NCBI GenBank assembly: GCA_050952935.1
Contig: JBMNLS010000001.1
Coordinates: 1,054,001-1,118,000, forward strand
Source: UBA6115 sp050952935
GTDB taxonomy: Bacteria; Bacillota; Clostridia; Christensenellales; Aristaeellaceae
DNA length: 64,000 nucleotides
Direction of reading: 5' to 3'
Shown one piece after another: positions 7,715-15,883 of the stretch (positions are counted from its first letter, which is position 1; each line of letters begins with the position of its first letter). The translations under genes were made by a program, and so were the position numbers. Under the pieces are notes generated by a model that worked only from the letters and a program-made list of their open reading frames with translations, did not search any database and was not told the origin of the DNA.

Positions 7715-9115
7715 ATGCGCAAAAGAACCTTCACCCTGATGGCGGCCGCCATGCTGATGCTGGGCCTGCTTCTGCCCGCCCTGGCCCAGGGGAAAACCCA
7801 GGTGTTGATCTGGCATAGCTTTGCTGAGGGGCAGCGAGCCGCCCTGAACGAGATCGCCAACGCCTTCAACGCCCTGAACCCCGGGATGAAGGTGGTGGTG
7901 AAGTTCCAGCCCCGCACCGGCTTTGAGGATAAGGTATTAAACGGCGCGCGCACCGGCGCCGGCCCCAACATGATCATCCATTCCGCCGCCGAGGCGGCCA
8001 AGCATGTGGACGCCGGGGATAAGCGCGGCTTCGCGCTGGACTTCGCGGCCTTTCTGTCCCCTGAGGAGATGGAGCGGGTGAAAGCCCGCCTGCCCCGGCC
8101 CCTGTATAAGGCATCAACCGCCTTTGAAGGCGGCGGGATGCACATCATGCCGGTGTACTGCACAGGGCCCGTGCTCTTTTATAACAAAACCATGCTGGAC
8201 GCGCTGGAGCTTGCCCCGCCCGCCACCTGGGAGGAGCTGGAAGCCGCCGCCCGCGCCATCAAAGAGAAATACGGCGTGCCCGGCTTTGCCACGGATATCG
8301 TCGCAGATGTCACGCAGATGCTGATCATGCAAAGCGGCTCCGGCTACATCGATGTGGAAAGCAAAAAGGCGCTGGAAGCCGCCGCCCGCGCCATCAGGGA
8401 GAAATACAGCGTGCCCGGCTTTGTCATGGATGGCGTTGTCCGCATCATGCAGATGCTGATCATGCAAAGCGGCTCCGGCTACATTGATATGGAAAACAAA
8501 AAGGCGCTCATCGATACCCCTGAGGCCGCCGGGCGCGTGCAGTGGTTCGGGGACCTGGCGAAAGAAGGGGTGTTCAGCCTGAAGCCCGCCGGGCAGTCGG
8601 TCTCCGGCGATTTTAAGTCAAAAAAAGCTGGCATGTACCTTAGCGGCGCCGACAGCCTTCTGCAGATCAAGCCCGCTGGCTTTGAGCTGGGCGTAGCCCC
8701 CGCCATTTTTGAGGGCGTACCGCCCTGGTACCCTGTCTGGAACCACAGCGCCATCGCCTTTAGAACCAATGAGGCCGCCGACAGGGCCACGGTGGCGTTC
8801 ATCCGGTTCCTCACCAGCGCTGAGAACGCGGCCAAGTTTGCCATGGCCTCAGGCGCGCTTTGCCCCTATGCCGATGCCGGCGCTCTGCCCGAATACCGGG
8901 CCTGGCTGAATGGGGGCAGCCCGCTTAGCGATTCCCTCAAGGCTGTGGAGGCGGGCCTGGCCCATGCCGGGGCGCTCCCCAATGTGAGCGTTTCCGCCAC
9001 CCTGCGCGCGGAGCTTGAGCGCGCCGTGGCCCGCGTGGCCGCCGGCGAAGCATCCGCCGTGGACGCGCTGAAAGCAGCCGCCGAGATCGTTAACAGCGAA
9101 TGGGCAGCGGAGTGA
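7715..9115 (+). CDS. Extracellular solute-binding protein (ABC sugar type) with internal tandem duplication
   Basis: A 466-residue secreted binding protein: signal peptide (KRTFTLMAAAMLMLGLLLPALAQG, no lipobox cysteine), then a family-1 MalE-like fold (VLIWHSFAEGQRAALNEIANAFNALNP, FYNKTMLDALELAPPATWEEL, GMYLSGADSLLQI). Residues encoded by 8237-8371 are repeated in frame at 8372-8506, adding 45 residues in the region between the lobes. The start was chosen by GAAGGAGG 7 nt upstream. No permease or ATPase is adjacent, so the ligand is unknown. Confidence 0.85.
   Translation: MRKRTFTLMAAAMLMLGLLLPALAQGKTQVLIWHSFAEGQRAALNEIANAFNALNPGMKVVVKFQPRTGFEDKVLNGARTGAGPNMIIHSAAEAAKHVDAGDKRGFALDFAAFLSPEEMERVKARLPRPLYKASTAFEGGGMHIMPVYCTGPVLFYNKTMLDALELAPPATWEELEAAARAIKEKYGVPGFATDIVADVTQMLIMQSGSGYIDVESKKALEAAARAIREKYSVPGFVMDGVVRIMQMLIMQSGSGYIDMENKKALIDTPEAAGRVQWFGDLAKEGVFSLKPAGQSVSGDFKSKKAGMYLSGADSLLQIKPAGFELGVAPAIFEGVPPWYPVWNHSAIAFRTNEAADRATVAFIRFLTSAENAAKFAMASGALCPYADAGALPEYRAWLNGGSPLSDSLKAVEAGLAHAGALPNVSVSATLRAELERAVARVAAGEASAVDALKAAAEIVNSEWAAE
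8237..8506 (+). repeat. 135-bp in-frame tandem duplication inside the binding-protein gene
   Basis: Copies at 8237-8371 and 8372-8506 are both exactly 45 codons. Both start LEAAARAI and end with SGSGYID followed by a KKA. The copies differ at a cluster of codons in the middle (ATDIVADVTQ versus VMDGVVRIMQ), so the event is not brand new or has been under selection. Confidence 0.9.
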
Positions 9116-9190
9116 GGGAGAGGACGAAAGGGACGGGGAGACGGGGAGACGTTGGGGGCTTTTCTTAAAAGAAAAGCCTCCCAAACCCCC
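9115..9190 (+). repeat. G-rich dispersed hairpin repeat, copy 2
   Basis: A G-rich tract (GGACGAAAGGGACGGGGAG) is followed by a perfect hairpin at 9157-9178 (10-bp arms, GGCTTTTCTT) and then CCAAACCCCCAAAAG. The order matches copy 1 and copy 3. It starts right at the stop of the solute-binding protein gene and may double as its terminator, although no clear U-tract follows. Confidence 0.55.
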
Positions 9191-9337
9191 AAAAGAACTT
9201 ATTAAAAGGGTGTTGATGCTTTTATGTAACAACACTCGCTTTACAATATGCAAGTGCAATTTTTTGAAAAATATTTGCCGTAATTACTATAAAGTTTTAT
9301 AATAAGGGAAATATTTGGATGCAAAGGAACTATGCTA

Positions 9338-10498
9338 ATGCTGAAAAACAAGCCATCGTTTTTTGATACAAATACAGCTAAATTATTAAAAGAAAATTCG
9401 TCTTTTTTACTGGCAATATCGACAGCCTCCATAGCATTACTGACGGTTTATATCAGGGCATTATTCTATACTCAGTTACGTATTAAGTTGGTTTATTATA
9501 AACAGGAATATGAAACATTTTCAATTCAACCAACTGAAAACATGCTTTATATTGTTGCGAGTCTAGTTATTTTACAATTATTATTGCTTATCTATACAAA
9601 TATAACTGCAAGCATTTTTGATAAAATTTTGGAAAACAAACGTTTTAATCACTATGTTTTTTCTGCATTTTTCAACGAAATAAAAGAAAAGTCGGATGAA
9701 TATAGAAATCGGATTCAAGCAACAAAACAAAATCTTAGAAATTCTATTTATAAGGTTAAAGATATTTCTGTGTTTCTGTTAACTGTGAAAAATTTGGCTC
9801 GATTGTTTTATTTAAAAATTGAAATAAAATGGGAAATAATCCGGATTAAAAAGAAAATATATCGTGAAAAAAGGCGGTTGTTCAAAAAGTATAGATTTTT
9901 TTATGTAAGAATAGTATTTTTGATTACGATAGCATATATTTTCTTATATTGTATTATAGATATGATATCGTTTAGTTCATATTTTTCAACATTTTTAGGA
10001 TCAATAGTGACTGTCATATTAAGCTTAGTAGGTCTATCTTTGTTTTATAAAAACAAAGATCGGAAATGTCGTAAAGAAATTGAGGATTTTGTTAAAAAGA
10101 AAGCTTTTTCCAACGAGGATTCATTTGAAAAAGAGGGTTCTTCCAGTGAGGATTTGTTTGATAAACTTAATGAAACTGTACCAATACCGATGGAAACAAA
10201 AGAGGAAAAGATAAAACTGTTTATTGTACAGATGATTATTATTCTAGGCATAATGTTTTTCGCAATGGTAATATCAACAAACATTGGTTTAAGAAACAAA
10301 AGACAATACCCTTTGGTGAAAATTGACGGTTATGATTATGTGGTTGTAATGACACATAATGAAAAGGAGTTGGTACTTGGGTGTGAAATTATAGACAATA
10401 AAACGCTAAACATTAATACCACAGAATATATGACAATTAACCAGTTTGATCGAGTACATACTATCGGTACATTCTCTGATGTTCGCCTATTAGAATAA
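9338..10498 (+). CDS. AT-rich multi-pass membrane protein of unknown function
   Basis: A 386-residue protein with about five hydrophobic helices: near 20-40, 70-90, 190-215, 220-245 and 315-335. A basic, coiled-coil-like stretch lies between (KIEIKWEIIRIKKKIYREKRRLFKKYR). A C-terminal domain of about 65 residues follows (YPLVKIDGYDYVVVMTHNEKE), probably facing outward. I do not recognise the family. I prefer the second ATG (9338) because AAAGGA is 9 nt upstream. The gene is strikingly AT-rich against its GC-rich neighbours and sits between inverted copies of the hairpin repeat, so it was probably acquired. Confidence 0.75.
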   Translation: MLKNKPSFFDTNTAKLLKENSSFLLAISTASIALLTVYIRALFYTQLRIKLVYYKQEYETFSIQPTENMLYIVASLVILQLLLLIYTNITASIFDKILENKRFNHYVFSAFFNEIKEKSDEYRNRIQATKQNLRNSIYKVKDISVFLLTVKNLARLFYLKIEIKWEIIRIKKKIYREKRRLFKKYRFFYVRIVFLITIAYIFLYCIIDMISFSSYFSTFLGSIVTVILSLVGLSLFYKNKDRKCRKEIEDFVKKKAFSNEDSFEKEGSSSEDLFDKLNETVPIPMETKEEKIKLFIVQMIIILGIMFFAMVISTNIGLRNKRQYPLVKIDGYDYVVVMTHNEKELVLGCEIIDNKTLNINTTEYMTINQFDRVHTIGTFSDVRLLE

Positions 10499-10694
10499 AA
10501 AGCATCTCTATATAACGTGTTTATACTGATTCTAAACTTAATTGTACGTTGCGTTGTTCTTTTATCGTCCCGCTGTGGCAGTCAGCCTTGATGTAGCTCA
10601 GGCTGCGCCTTCGGTTTCTTTTCTTGCAGGAAAATAAAATCACTCGTCGCTCTGGATGCAATAAAGTTTAATATCAGTATTAAAGTTCTTTGAA

Positions 10695-10741
10695 GGTTTG
10701 GAAACTTTCTTTCAAGAAAGTTTCCAAGCGTCCCCATTCCC
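10695..10741 (-). repeat. G-rich dispersed hairpin repeat, copy 3
   Basis: On the minus strand a GGGGAATGGGGACG tract leads into a perfect 26-nt hairpin with 12-bp arms (GGAAACTTTCTT) and then CAAACC. Arrangement and orientation mirror copy 2, so the two bracket the AT-rich gene at 9338-10498. The other 190 nt between that gene and this repeat hold nothing I recognise. Confidence 0.55.
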
Positions 10742-10742
10742 C

Positions 10743-11636
10743 TTACTTTGCTATCTCCTCATCCGTCTCAAAAAACGGCGTCACAGCGCCTTCGGGCACA
10801 AAGCCGCGCATCAGCTGTCCCGCGGCGGTGAACTCGATATAGTCCCAGTTCATATCCCGGTGGTGATAGCGGTTCAGCCAGGTGACAGGCATGCCGGGCG
10901 CGAGGGAGGCGATGGGGGTGAGGGCGCGGACGGGATCCTCAGTGGCCTGGGCGGGGGCTTGGATGGTGGTGGGGATGCGGCTGAAGTTGAGGGCGGGGAG
11001 GTTGATCTTGTCCTTAAAGTCCAGGGAGGAGGCGAAGCCCACGCGCACGCCGCCGGTGTTGACCTCATATAGGATCATGAGCCACCCGGCTTCCCAACCC
11101 GCGGCATAGATGCGGCCATTGGTGGAGGCCACAGCCTTGCCGTTCGCGCCCCGGCGGTAGTGTTCCCCGGGCCCGTCATAGACCTTGAGGCGCTGGCTGG
11201 GCTTGAAATAGGTTTCGATGAAGCCGGGGAGGGGGGTGGCGATGCGGTCATCAAAGACACGGGGGAGGGGCTTGCCGCAGGGGTTGGTGGTGTTCAAGGC
11301 GCGCATCTGGGCCCTGACATTTTTGATGAGGGTGTAGTTGTCCCACTCCAGGTTGCTGAGGACGGGGCCGTCGCCGGGGTAGTAGGGGTCCACCTGGTAC
11401 CAGATTTGGCAGCGGAAGTAGTTGTCATACTTCTGCCCGGCGATAAAGGGCCGGCCATAGCGGGCGAACAGCTCGTTAAAGGCGTAGCCCAGGGCGTCAT
11501 ACTGCCATTCCCACACCTCGCACTCGGTGAGGCGGCGGCGGTTGGAATCCGGGAAGATGTAGAAATTGGATGCCAGGGCGGAAAGCGGCAGCAGCGCAAT
11601 AAGCAACAAAATGGCAACAAGTCGTCTGGTTTTCAT
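10743..11636 (-). CDS. Secreted YARHG-domain protein with SH3-like region
   Basis: A 297-residue exported protein. The signal peptide is residues 1-22 (LVAILLLIALLPLSALAS). A YARHG domain follows (RRLTECEVWEWQYDALGYAFNELFARYGRPF), a small extracellular module of Firmicutes. Residues 140-215 and 225-290 look like two SH3-like segments (RLKVYDGPGEHYRRG; PVTWLNRYHHRDMNWDYIEF), which often bind cell wall. The gene is last in the nucleoside operon: its ATG overlaps the TGA of the kinase gene and AGGAGG is 6 nt upstream. Why a wall-binding protein is coupled to nucleoside uptake is unclear. Confidence 0.7.
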   Translation of the reverse strand: MKTRRLVAILLLIALLPLSALASNFYIFPDSNRRRLTECEVWEWQYDALGYAFNELFARYGRPFIAGQKYDNYFRCQIWYQVDPYYPGDGPVLSNLEWDNYTLIKNVRAQMRALNTTNPCGKPLPRVFDDRIATPLPGFIETYFKPSQRLKVYDGPGEHYRRGANGKAVASTNGRIYAAGWEAGWLMILYEVNTGGVRVGFASSLDFKDKINLPALNFSRIPTTIQAPAQATEDPVRALTPIASLAPGMPVTWLNRYHHRDMNWDYIEFTAAGQLMRGFVPEGAVTPFFETDEEIAK

Positions 11637-12226
11637 GGTTTACCTCCTAAATTTGATGAGGGACACGGAAACAGAACATCCGCCTGATACCGGACCTTGA
11701 AACGCTCAAAATACGCGTTTTCCATGGGTATCCAGGTGTCGGTGAAGCGCTTCAAGATGCCCTCCTCCGCACAGCGGGCGCGGAGCCTTTGCAGCTGGGT
11801 TCCGCTGTCAATATCCAGAAACACGGTCAAGTCGTAATGACTCCGCAGATCAGGATGGTGGCTGTAGCTGCCCTCGATGATGATAAGCGGGCGGATGACG
11901 CCTGGAACCTGTTCCATCTGCCCGGTGTGACAGTTGTAGCGCTGATGGCCGGTGTAGCTGCCCAGTTTAATGGGCAGGAGCACCTGGTTCAGCAGCCTTT
12001 CCCTGTCCAGGTTGCCGCCGGGTTCGACAAGGCGCTCCTGTGTGCGCTGGTGGGGCTGCAAAAAGAAGTCATCGGCGTGGATGAGGAGGCTGTCCGGAAA
12101 GGATTGGCGCAGAGCCTCCGCCAGGGTGCTTTTTCCGGAGCCTGCGGGGCCGTCAATGGCGATGAGGGCGGGCCTGCCCAGACTTTCCATCAGCGCCTGA
12201 ATCCGCGTGCTAAGCGCCGGGCGCAA
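11633..12226 (-). CDS. Uridine-kinase-like P-loop nucleoside kinase
   Basis: A 197-residue cytoplasmic kinase of the uridine kinase/phosphoribulokinase group. Walker A is IDGPAGSGKSTLAEAL (residues 23-38), followed by the LIHADDFFL acidic motif, RYNCHTG and the IIEGSYSHHPDL strand typical of nucleoside kinases. It starts at a TTG immediately after the TGA of the upstream permease, so translation is probably coupled. In an operon for nucleoside import and purine salvage it would phosphorylate imported nucleosides to trap them. Exact substrate unknown. Confidence 0.78.
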   Translation of the reverse strand: MRPALSTRIQALMESLGRPALIAIDGPAGSGKSTLAEALRQSFPDSLLIHADDFFLQPHQRTQERLVEPGGNLDRERLLNQVLLPIKLGSYTGHQRYNCHTGQMEQVPGVIRPLIIIEGSYSHHPDLRSHYDLTVFLDIDSGTQLQRLRARCAEEGILKRFTDTWIPMENAYFERFKVRYQADVLFPCPSSNLGGKP

Positions 12227-13195
12227 TCAGCGTTCCTCCCGGAAATAGTTGACGCCGCAGCTGGCGGGCTGGCAGTTTTCAGGCTTCATGCGGATGCTGG
12301 AAGCCACCAGCACAATGCAGGTGACCACAAAGGGCAGCATGGAGAAGATGGCGGCGGGGATATCGGCGACATCCTTGGGGATGTAGAGGCGCAATACACT
12401 CAGCGCGCCAAACACCAGGCTGCCCAGCACCGCCCGCAGGGGCCGCCAGGCGGCGAAAATCACCAGAGCAACGGCGATCCAGCCCTGGCCGGCCACGATG
12501 TTGGGCTGCCAGTTGCCCAGGCAGGTGACCATGCTGATGTATACCCCGCCCAGGCCTGAGAGACCCCCGCCCAGCATGATATGGACATATTTGTAGCGGG
12601 TGACGGAAATGCCCATGGCGTCGGCAGCGCCGGGGTTTTCGCCCACGGCCCGCAGGTTGAGCCCCTGGCGGGTGCGGTTCAGGTATAAGCTCATCAGGAT
12701 GGCGCAGGCCAGCGCCAGATAGGTGAGGACGCTGTGGGAAAACAGCAGCCTGCCTGCCACCGGCAGGTCGCTGAGCGCGCCCAGCCTCAGCGGCGTCAGC
12801 GCCGCCTTCAGCCCGTCCGACATAAAGGCGGTGCCCACGGGGGCGATGGTTTTGATCTGCTCGCCAATGAAGTTGGCCACGCCCGTGCCAAACACCGTCA
12901 GGGTGAGGCCGGAGACATTCTGATTGGCCTTAAGGGTGACCGTTAAAAAGGCATAGATGGCAGCGCCCAGAGCGCCCGCGGCAAAGCCCGCAACCAGCGT
13001 CAGAAGGGGGGAGGAGGTGGCGTAGCCCACCGCGAAGCCCGCGATGGCCCCCAGGTACATCATGCCCTCCACGCCCAGGTTGATATTGCCCACCTTCTGG
13101 GTGAGGATCTCCCCCAGGGTGCCGTAGAGCAGCGGCACCGCCGCCAGGATGGCCGCGTACAGGAAGGCCAGGATCTGATCGTATAGGCTGCTCAT
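12227..13195 (-). CDS. nupQ: Nucleoside ABC transporter permease (NupQ/YufQ-like)
   Basis: A 322-residue integral membrane subunit with about eight to ten helices. The GEILTQKVGNINLGVEGMMYLGA start and the loop LNRTRQGLNLRAVGENPGAADAMGIS are hallmarks of the BPD_transp_2 permeases that act with BMP-type binding proteins. It overlaps the end of the first permease gene by 4 nt. Together with that permease it forms the translocation channel for nucleosides. The last 15 residues (CQPASCGVNYFREER) are cytoplasmic. Confidence 0.87.
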   Translation of the reverse strand: MSSLYDQILAFLYAAILAAVPLLYGTLGEILTQKVGNINLGVEGMMYLGAIAGFAVGYATSSPLLTLVAGFAAGALGAAIYAFLTVTLKANQNVSGLTLTVFGTGVANFIGEQIKTIAPVGTAFMSDGLKAALTPLRLGALSDLPVAGRLLFSHSVLTYLALACAILMSLYLNRTRQGLNLRAVGENPGAADAMGISVTRYKYVHIMLGGGLSGLGGVYISMVTCLGNWQPNIVAGQGWIAVALVIFAAWRPLRAVLGSLVFGALSVLRLYIPKDVADIPAAIFSMLPFVVTCIVLVASSIRMKPENCQPASCGVNYFREER

Positions 13196-14280
13196 GCCAG
13201 GGCCTCCTTCCGGCGCATCACCCGGTATTGCAGGAAAAACTCAGCCCCCAGCACGCAAAACAGGATGATGCCCTGGAGGATATCGGACATGGAGGCGGGG
13301 ATGCGGTACTCCGTCTGCATCATGCTGAAGCCCTTTTGCATCACCGCGAAAAGGAAGGACACCGCCAGCGCCCCAAAGGGGTTGAGCCGGGCGAGCCACA
13401 CCACCGAAACCGCCTGGAAGCCCCGGCCCCCGCCGATGGCGTCGGTGAGCTGTCGGTCGGAGCCGGACACCTGCAGCATCCCCGCCAAGCCGCAGATGCC
13501 TGCAGAGATGAACATGGTGCGCAGCACGATTTTTTTAACCGGCATCCCGGCGTAGCGGGCGGTGCGCTCGTTTTCGCCCACCACGGTCAGCTCATACCCG
13601 TGCTTGGTGTATTTCAGGTAGATAAAAAGCAGCGCCACCATCACCAGCATCACCACCCAGCCGATGTGCACCTTGCCCACAAAGGGGAAGGGAAGCTCCG
13701 GCAGGCGGGCGGGCTTGGGGAAGCGGGGCATGGCGGCAAAGCCACCGGTGGGATCCCGCCAGGGACCTTCCCGCAGGAAGGTGACCAGGTGCAGGGCGAT
13801 GTAGTTGAGCATCAGGGTGAACAGGGTTTCATTGGTGCCAAAGCGGGTTTTGAACCAGGCAGGGATCAATCCCCAGAGGCCGCCCACCAGGATGCCAAAG
13901 GCCGCCATCAGGATGATCAGTGCCCACTGGGGCAGCCCCTGCTGGAAATAGGCGAAGTAGCTGGCTGCCACCGCGCCCATGATGATCTGCCCCTCGGCGC
14001 CGATGTTCCAAAAGCGCATTTTGAAGGCCAGCAGCACGCCCAGGGAGGCCAGCGCCAGGGGGATGGTGAGCTTGAGCACTTCCTTTTGCATGCCGCTTGT
14101 GCCCAGCGCCCCTTCTATCATGGTGCCGTAGACCGCCAGGGGCTGATAGCCCAGCATCAGCAGGAACAGCGCCCCCATCCCAAGGGCAAACAGCACCGCC
14201 AGGGCGCGGTAAACAAAGGTTTGCCGGCGGCCCAGCTCCTCCCGCTGGACAACGTGGATGGCAAGGGATGGTTTAGGCAT
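13192..14280 (-). CDS. nupP: Nucleoside ABC transporter permease (NupP/YufP-like)
   Basis: A 362-residue permease with a cytoplasmic N-terminus and about nine helices. Family marks are LLAFKMRFWNIGAEGQIIMGA and the cytoplasmic loop YTKHGYELTVVGENERTARYAGMPV, which contacts the ATPase. It overlaps the end of the ATPase gene (14273) by 8 nt and the next permease by 4 nt, so the module is translated as a block. Confidence 0.87.
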   Translation of the reverse strand: MPKPSLAIHVVQREELGRRQTFVYRALAVLFALGMGALFLLMLGYQPLAVYGTMIEGALGTSGMQKEVLKLTIPLALASLGVLLAFKMRFWNIGAEGQIIMGAVAASYFAYFQQGLPQWALIILMAAFGILVGGLWGLIPAWFKTRFGTNETLFTLMLNYIALHLVTFLREGPWRDPTGGFAAMPRFPKPARLPELPFPFVGKVHIGWVVMLVMVALLFIYLKYTKHGYELTVVGENERTARYAGMPVKKIVLRTMFISAGICGLAGMLQVSGSDRQLTDAIGGGRGFQAVSVVWLARLNPFGALAVSFLFAVMQKGFSMMQTEYRIPASMSDILQGIILFCVLGAEFFLQYRVMRRKEALA

Positions 14281-15097
14281 ACTCGTCCTCCTTGTCGGTG
14301 GTAAGCCCGGTCATCTTCATGCCAAGCAGCGCCTTGGTGGCGAATTTGGTGTTGACAATGGCGGTTACCTGCCCCTGGCAGAGCACCAGCACCCGGTCGC
14401 AAAGGCCCAGCAGCACATCCAGATCCTCCCCCACAAACAGGATGGCCACGCCCTTGTCCTTTTGCTGGTTGAGCATGTCATAGATTTTCATGGAAGCGCC
14501 GATGTCAAGCCCCCGCACCGGGTAGGCGGTGATGAGCACCCGGGGGTTCAGCCTGATCTCCCGCCCCAGCAGCACCTTTTGCACGTTGCCGCCGGAAAGC
14601 TTGCGCAGCCGGGCCCCGATGCCCGGGGTGACGATGCCCAGCTCTTTTACCAGCTCCTCCGCCTGCTGCCTGGCCTCCCGGCGTCTGAGCAGCGGCCCTT
14701 TCTGGGAGCGATAGGTTTTTAGCAGGAGGTTGTCGGGCAAATCCATCCCGCCCACCAGGCCCATGCCCAGGCGGTCCTCCGGGATGAAGGCCATGGATAT
14801 CCCGCGGCTGATAATTTCCCGGGGGGTGAGGCCGTCAATGCGCTGGCCTTCCATTTCCACGCTACCCCCGGCGGGCTTCTCCAGCCCGGCGATGGCCTCG
14901 CACAGGGCTTTCTGGCCGGAGCCGGCCACCCCCGCCACGCCCAGGATCTCCCCGCCCTTTAAGTCAAAGGAGATGTTTTTAAGCACATAGCGCCCGCTGG
15001 TGTCCTTCACGCTTAGCTTCCGAACGGACAGCACCGGCGCAGTGGGGAAGGAGGGGGTGCGGGGGATGTTCAGGTCCATCGGGCGGCCCACCATCAT
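14273..15097 (-). CDS. nupO: Nucleoside ABC transporter ATPase, C-terminal half (frameshifted NupO/YufO)
   Basis: Second nucleotide-binding domain of what is normally one protein of about 500 residues. It begins MMVGRPMDLNIPRT, a linker that in intact homologues follows QLTE. It contains the degenerate second Walker A (GVAGSGQKALCEAIAGL), signature KLSGGNVQKVLLGREI and a Walker B-like VLITAYPVRGLDIGA. The same frame is open upstream to about 15127 and encodes DTDRYQLTE, the expected join to the first half. Translated alone it would lack the first ATPase domain. Confidence 0.8.
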   Translation of the reverse strand: MMVGRPMDLNIPRTPSFPTAPVLSVRKLSVKDTSGRYVLKNISFDLKGGEILGVAGVAGSGQKALCEAIAGLEKPAGGSVEMEGQRIDGLTPREIISRGISMAFIPEDRLGMGLVGGMDLPDNLLLKTYRSQKGPLLRRREARQQAEELVKELGIVTPGIGARLRKLSGGNVQKVLLGREIRLNPRVLITAYPVRGLDIGASMKIYDMLNQQKDKGVAILFVGEDLDVLLGLCDRVLVLCQGQVTAIVNTKFATKALLGMKMTGLTTDKEDEYA

Positions 15098-15116
15098 CTC
15101 GGTCAGCTGATAGCGG

Positions 15117-15773
15117 TCAGTATCGGGCGGTGTTGACGGTGCCCGCGTTTTTGCCGCGGCGCAGGACGGCCACCCGGTCGGACACAGCCATCACCTCGTC
15201 TAGCTTGTGGGTGATGATGATGACGGCCTTGCCCTCCTCTCGCATGGCGAAAAGCACCTGGAAAAGTGCCTGGTTCTCCTGGGGGGTGAGGACGGCGGTG
15301 GGCTCGTCCAGAATCAGCTTATCCGCCCCGCGGCAAAGCACCTTCAAGATTTCCACCGTCTGCTTTTCGCTGACGGAAAGGGTGTATACGGGCCTGTCAA
15401 GCGCCAGGGACATCCCCAGGCTTTTCATGGCGTCCTCCGGGCTGACGGGCAATTCACCCTTCTGCCCCAAGAGGATGTTTTCCCGGGCGGTGAGCACCTC
15501 CACCAGCTTGAAATGCTGATGGATCATGCCGATGCCCCGCTCAATGGCATCCCGCGGGGTGCGGATAACGGCGGGCTGGCCGTCCAGCAATATCTGCCCG
15601 GCGTCCGGCTGGTAGATGCCTGAGAGCATGTTCATCAGCGTGGTTTTGCCGGAACCGTTTTCCCCCAGCAGCGCCAGGATCTCCCCCCGCTTGACCTGAA
15701 GATCAAGCGCATCGCAAGCCACCACCTTGCCAAAGGTTTTGGTGAGGCCTGATAGTTGAATGGCTGGTGTCAA
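15117..15773 (-). CDS. nupO: Nucleoside ABC transporter ATPase, N-terminal half (frameshifted NupO/YufO)
   Basis: First ATPase domain: Walker A GENGSGKTTLMNML, Q-loop MIHQHFKL, altered signature LSVSEKQTVEILKVL and Walker B KLILDEPTAVLTP. It ends TVNTARY-stop. Removing one C from the GCCC run near 15128 restores TVNTADTDRYQLTEMMVGRP. The full span 15773-14273 is 1501 nt, that is 500 codons plus one base. So this is one gene with a single-base insertion: a mutation, an assembly error, or less likely programmed +1 slippage at the CGA codon. Confidence 0.82.
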   Translation of the reverse strand: MTPAIQLSGLTKTFGKVVACDALDLQVKRGEILALLGENGSGKTTLMNMLSGIYQPDAGQILLDGQPAVIRTPRDAIERGIGMIHQHFKLVEVLTARENILLGQKGELPVSPEDAMKSLGMSLALDRPVYTLSVSEKQTVEILKVLCRGADKLILDEPTAVLTPQENQALFQVLFAMREEGKAVIIITHKLDEVMAVSDRVAVLRRGKNAGTVNTARY

Positions 15774-15837
15774 GGCTTGCTCCTTTTGAAATGAACTGGC
15801 CCTATTCTATCATAGAAACAGCGGATGGGGAAAGGAG

Positions 15838-15866
15838 AAGGGAGGCCTTTTTGCCAAAGGCCTCCC
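15838..15866 (-). terminator. Hairpin between the BMP-type gene and the ABC ATPase gene
   Basis: Inverted repeat with 11-bp arms (GGGAGGCCTTT and its complement) around a 5-nt centre, located just after the stop of the binding-protein gene. On the minus strand TTCTCCTTT follows. It may partly terminate transcription or stabilise the upstream message, giving more binding protein than transporter, a common layout in ABC operons. Confidence 0.55.
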
Positions 15867-15883
15867 CCTTGCAGGAAACAGGA

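Noticed and set aside
13228..14304. 358-residue plus-strand open frame opposite nupP
   Set aside because: His/Gly/Gln-rich shadow of a clear permease gene.
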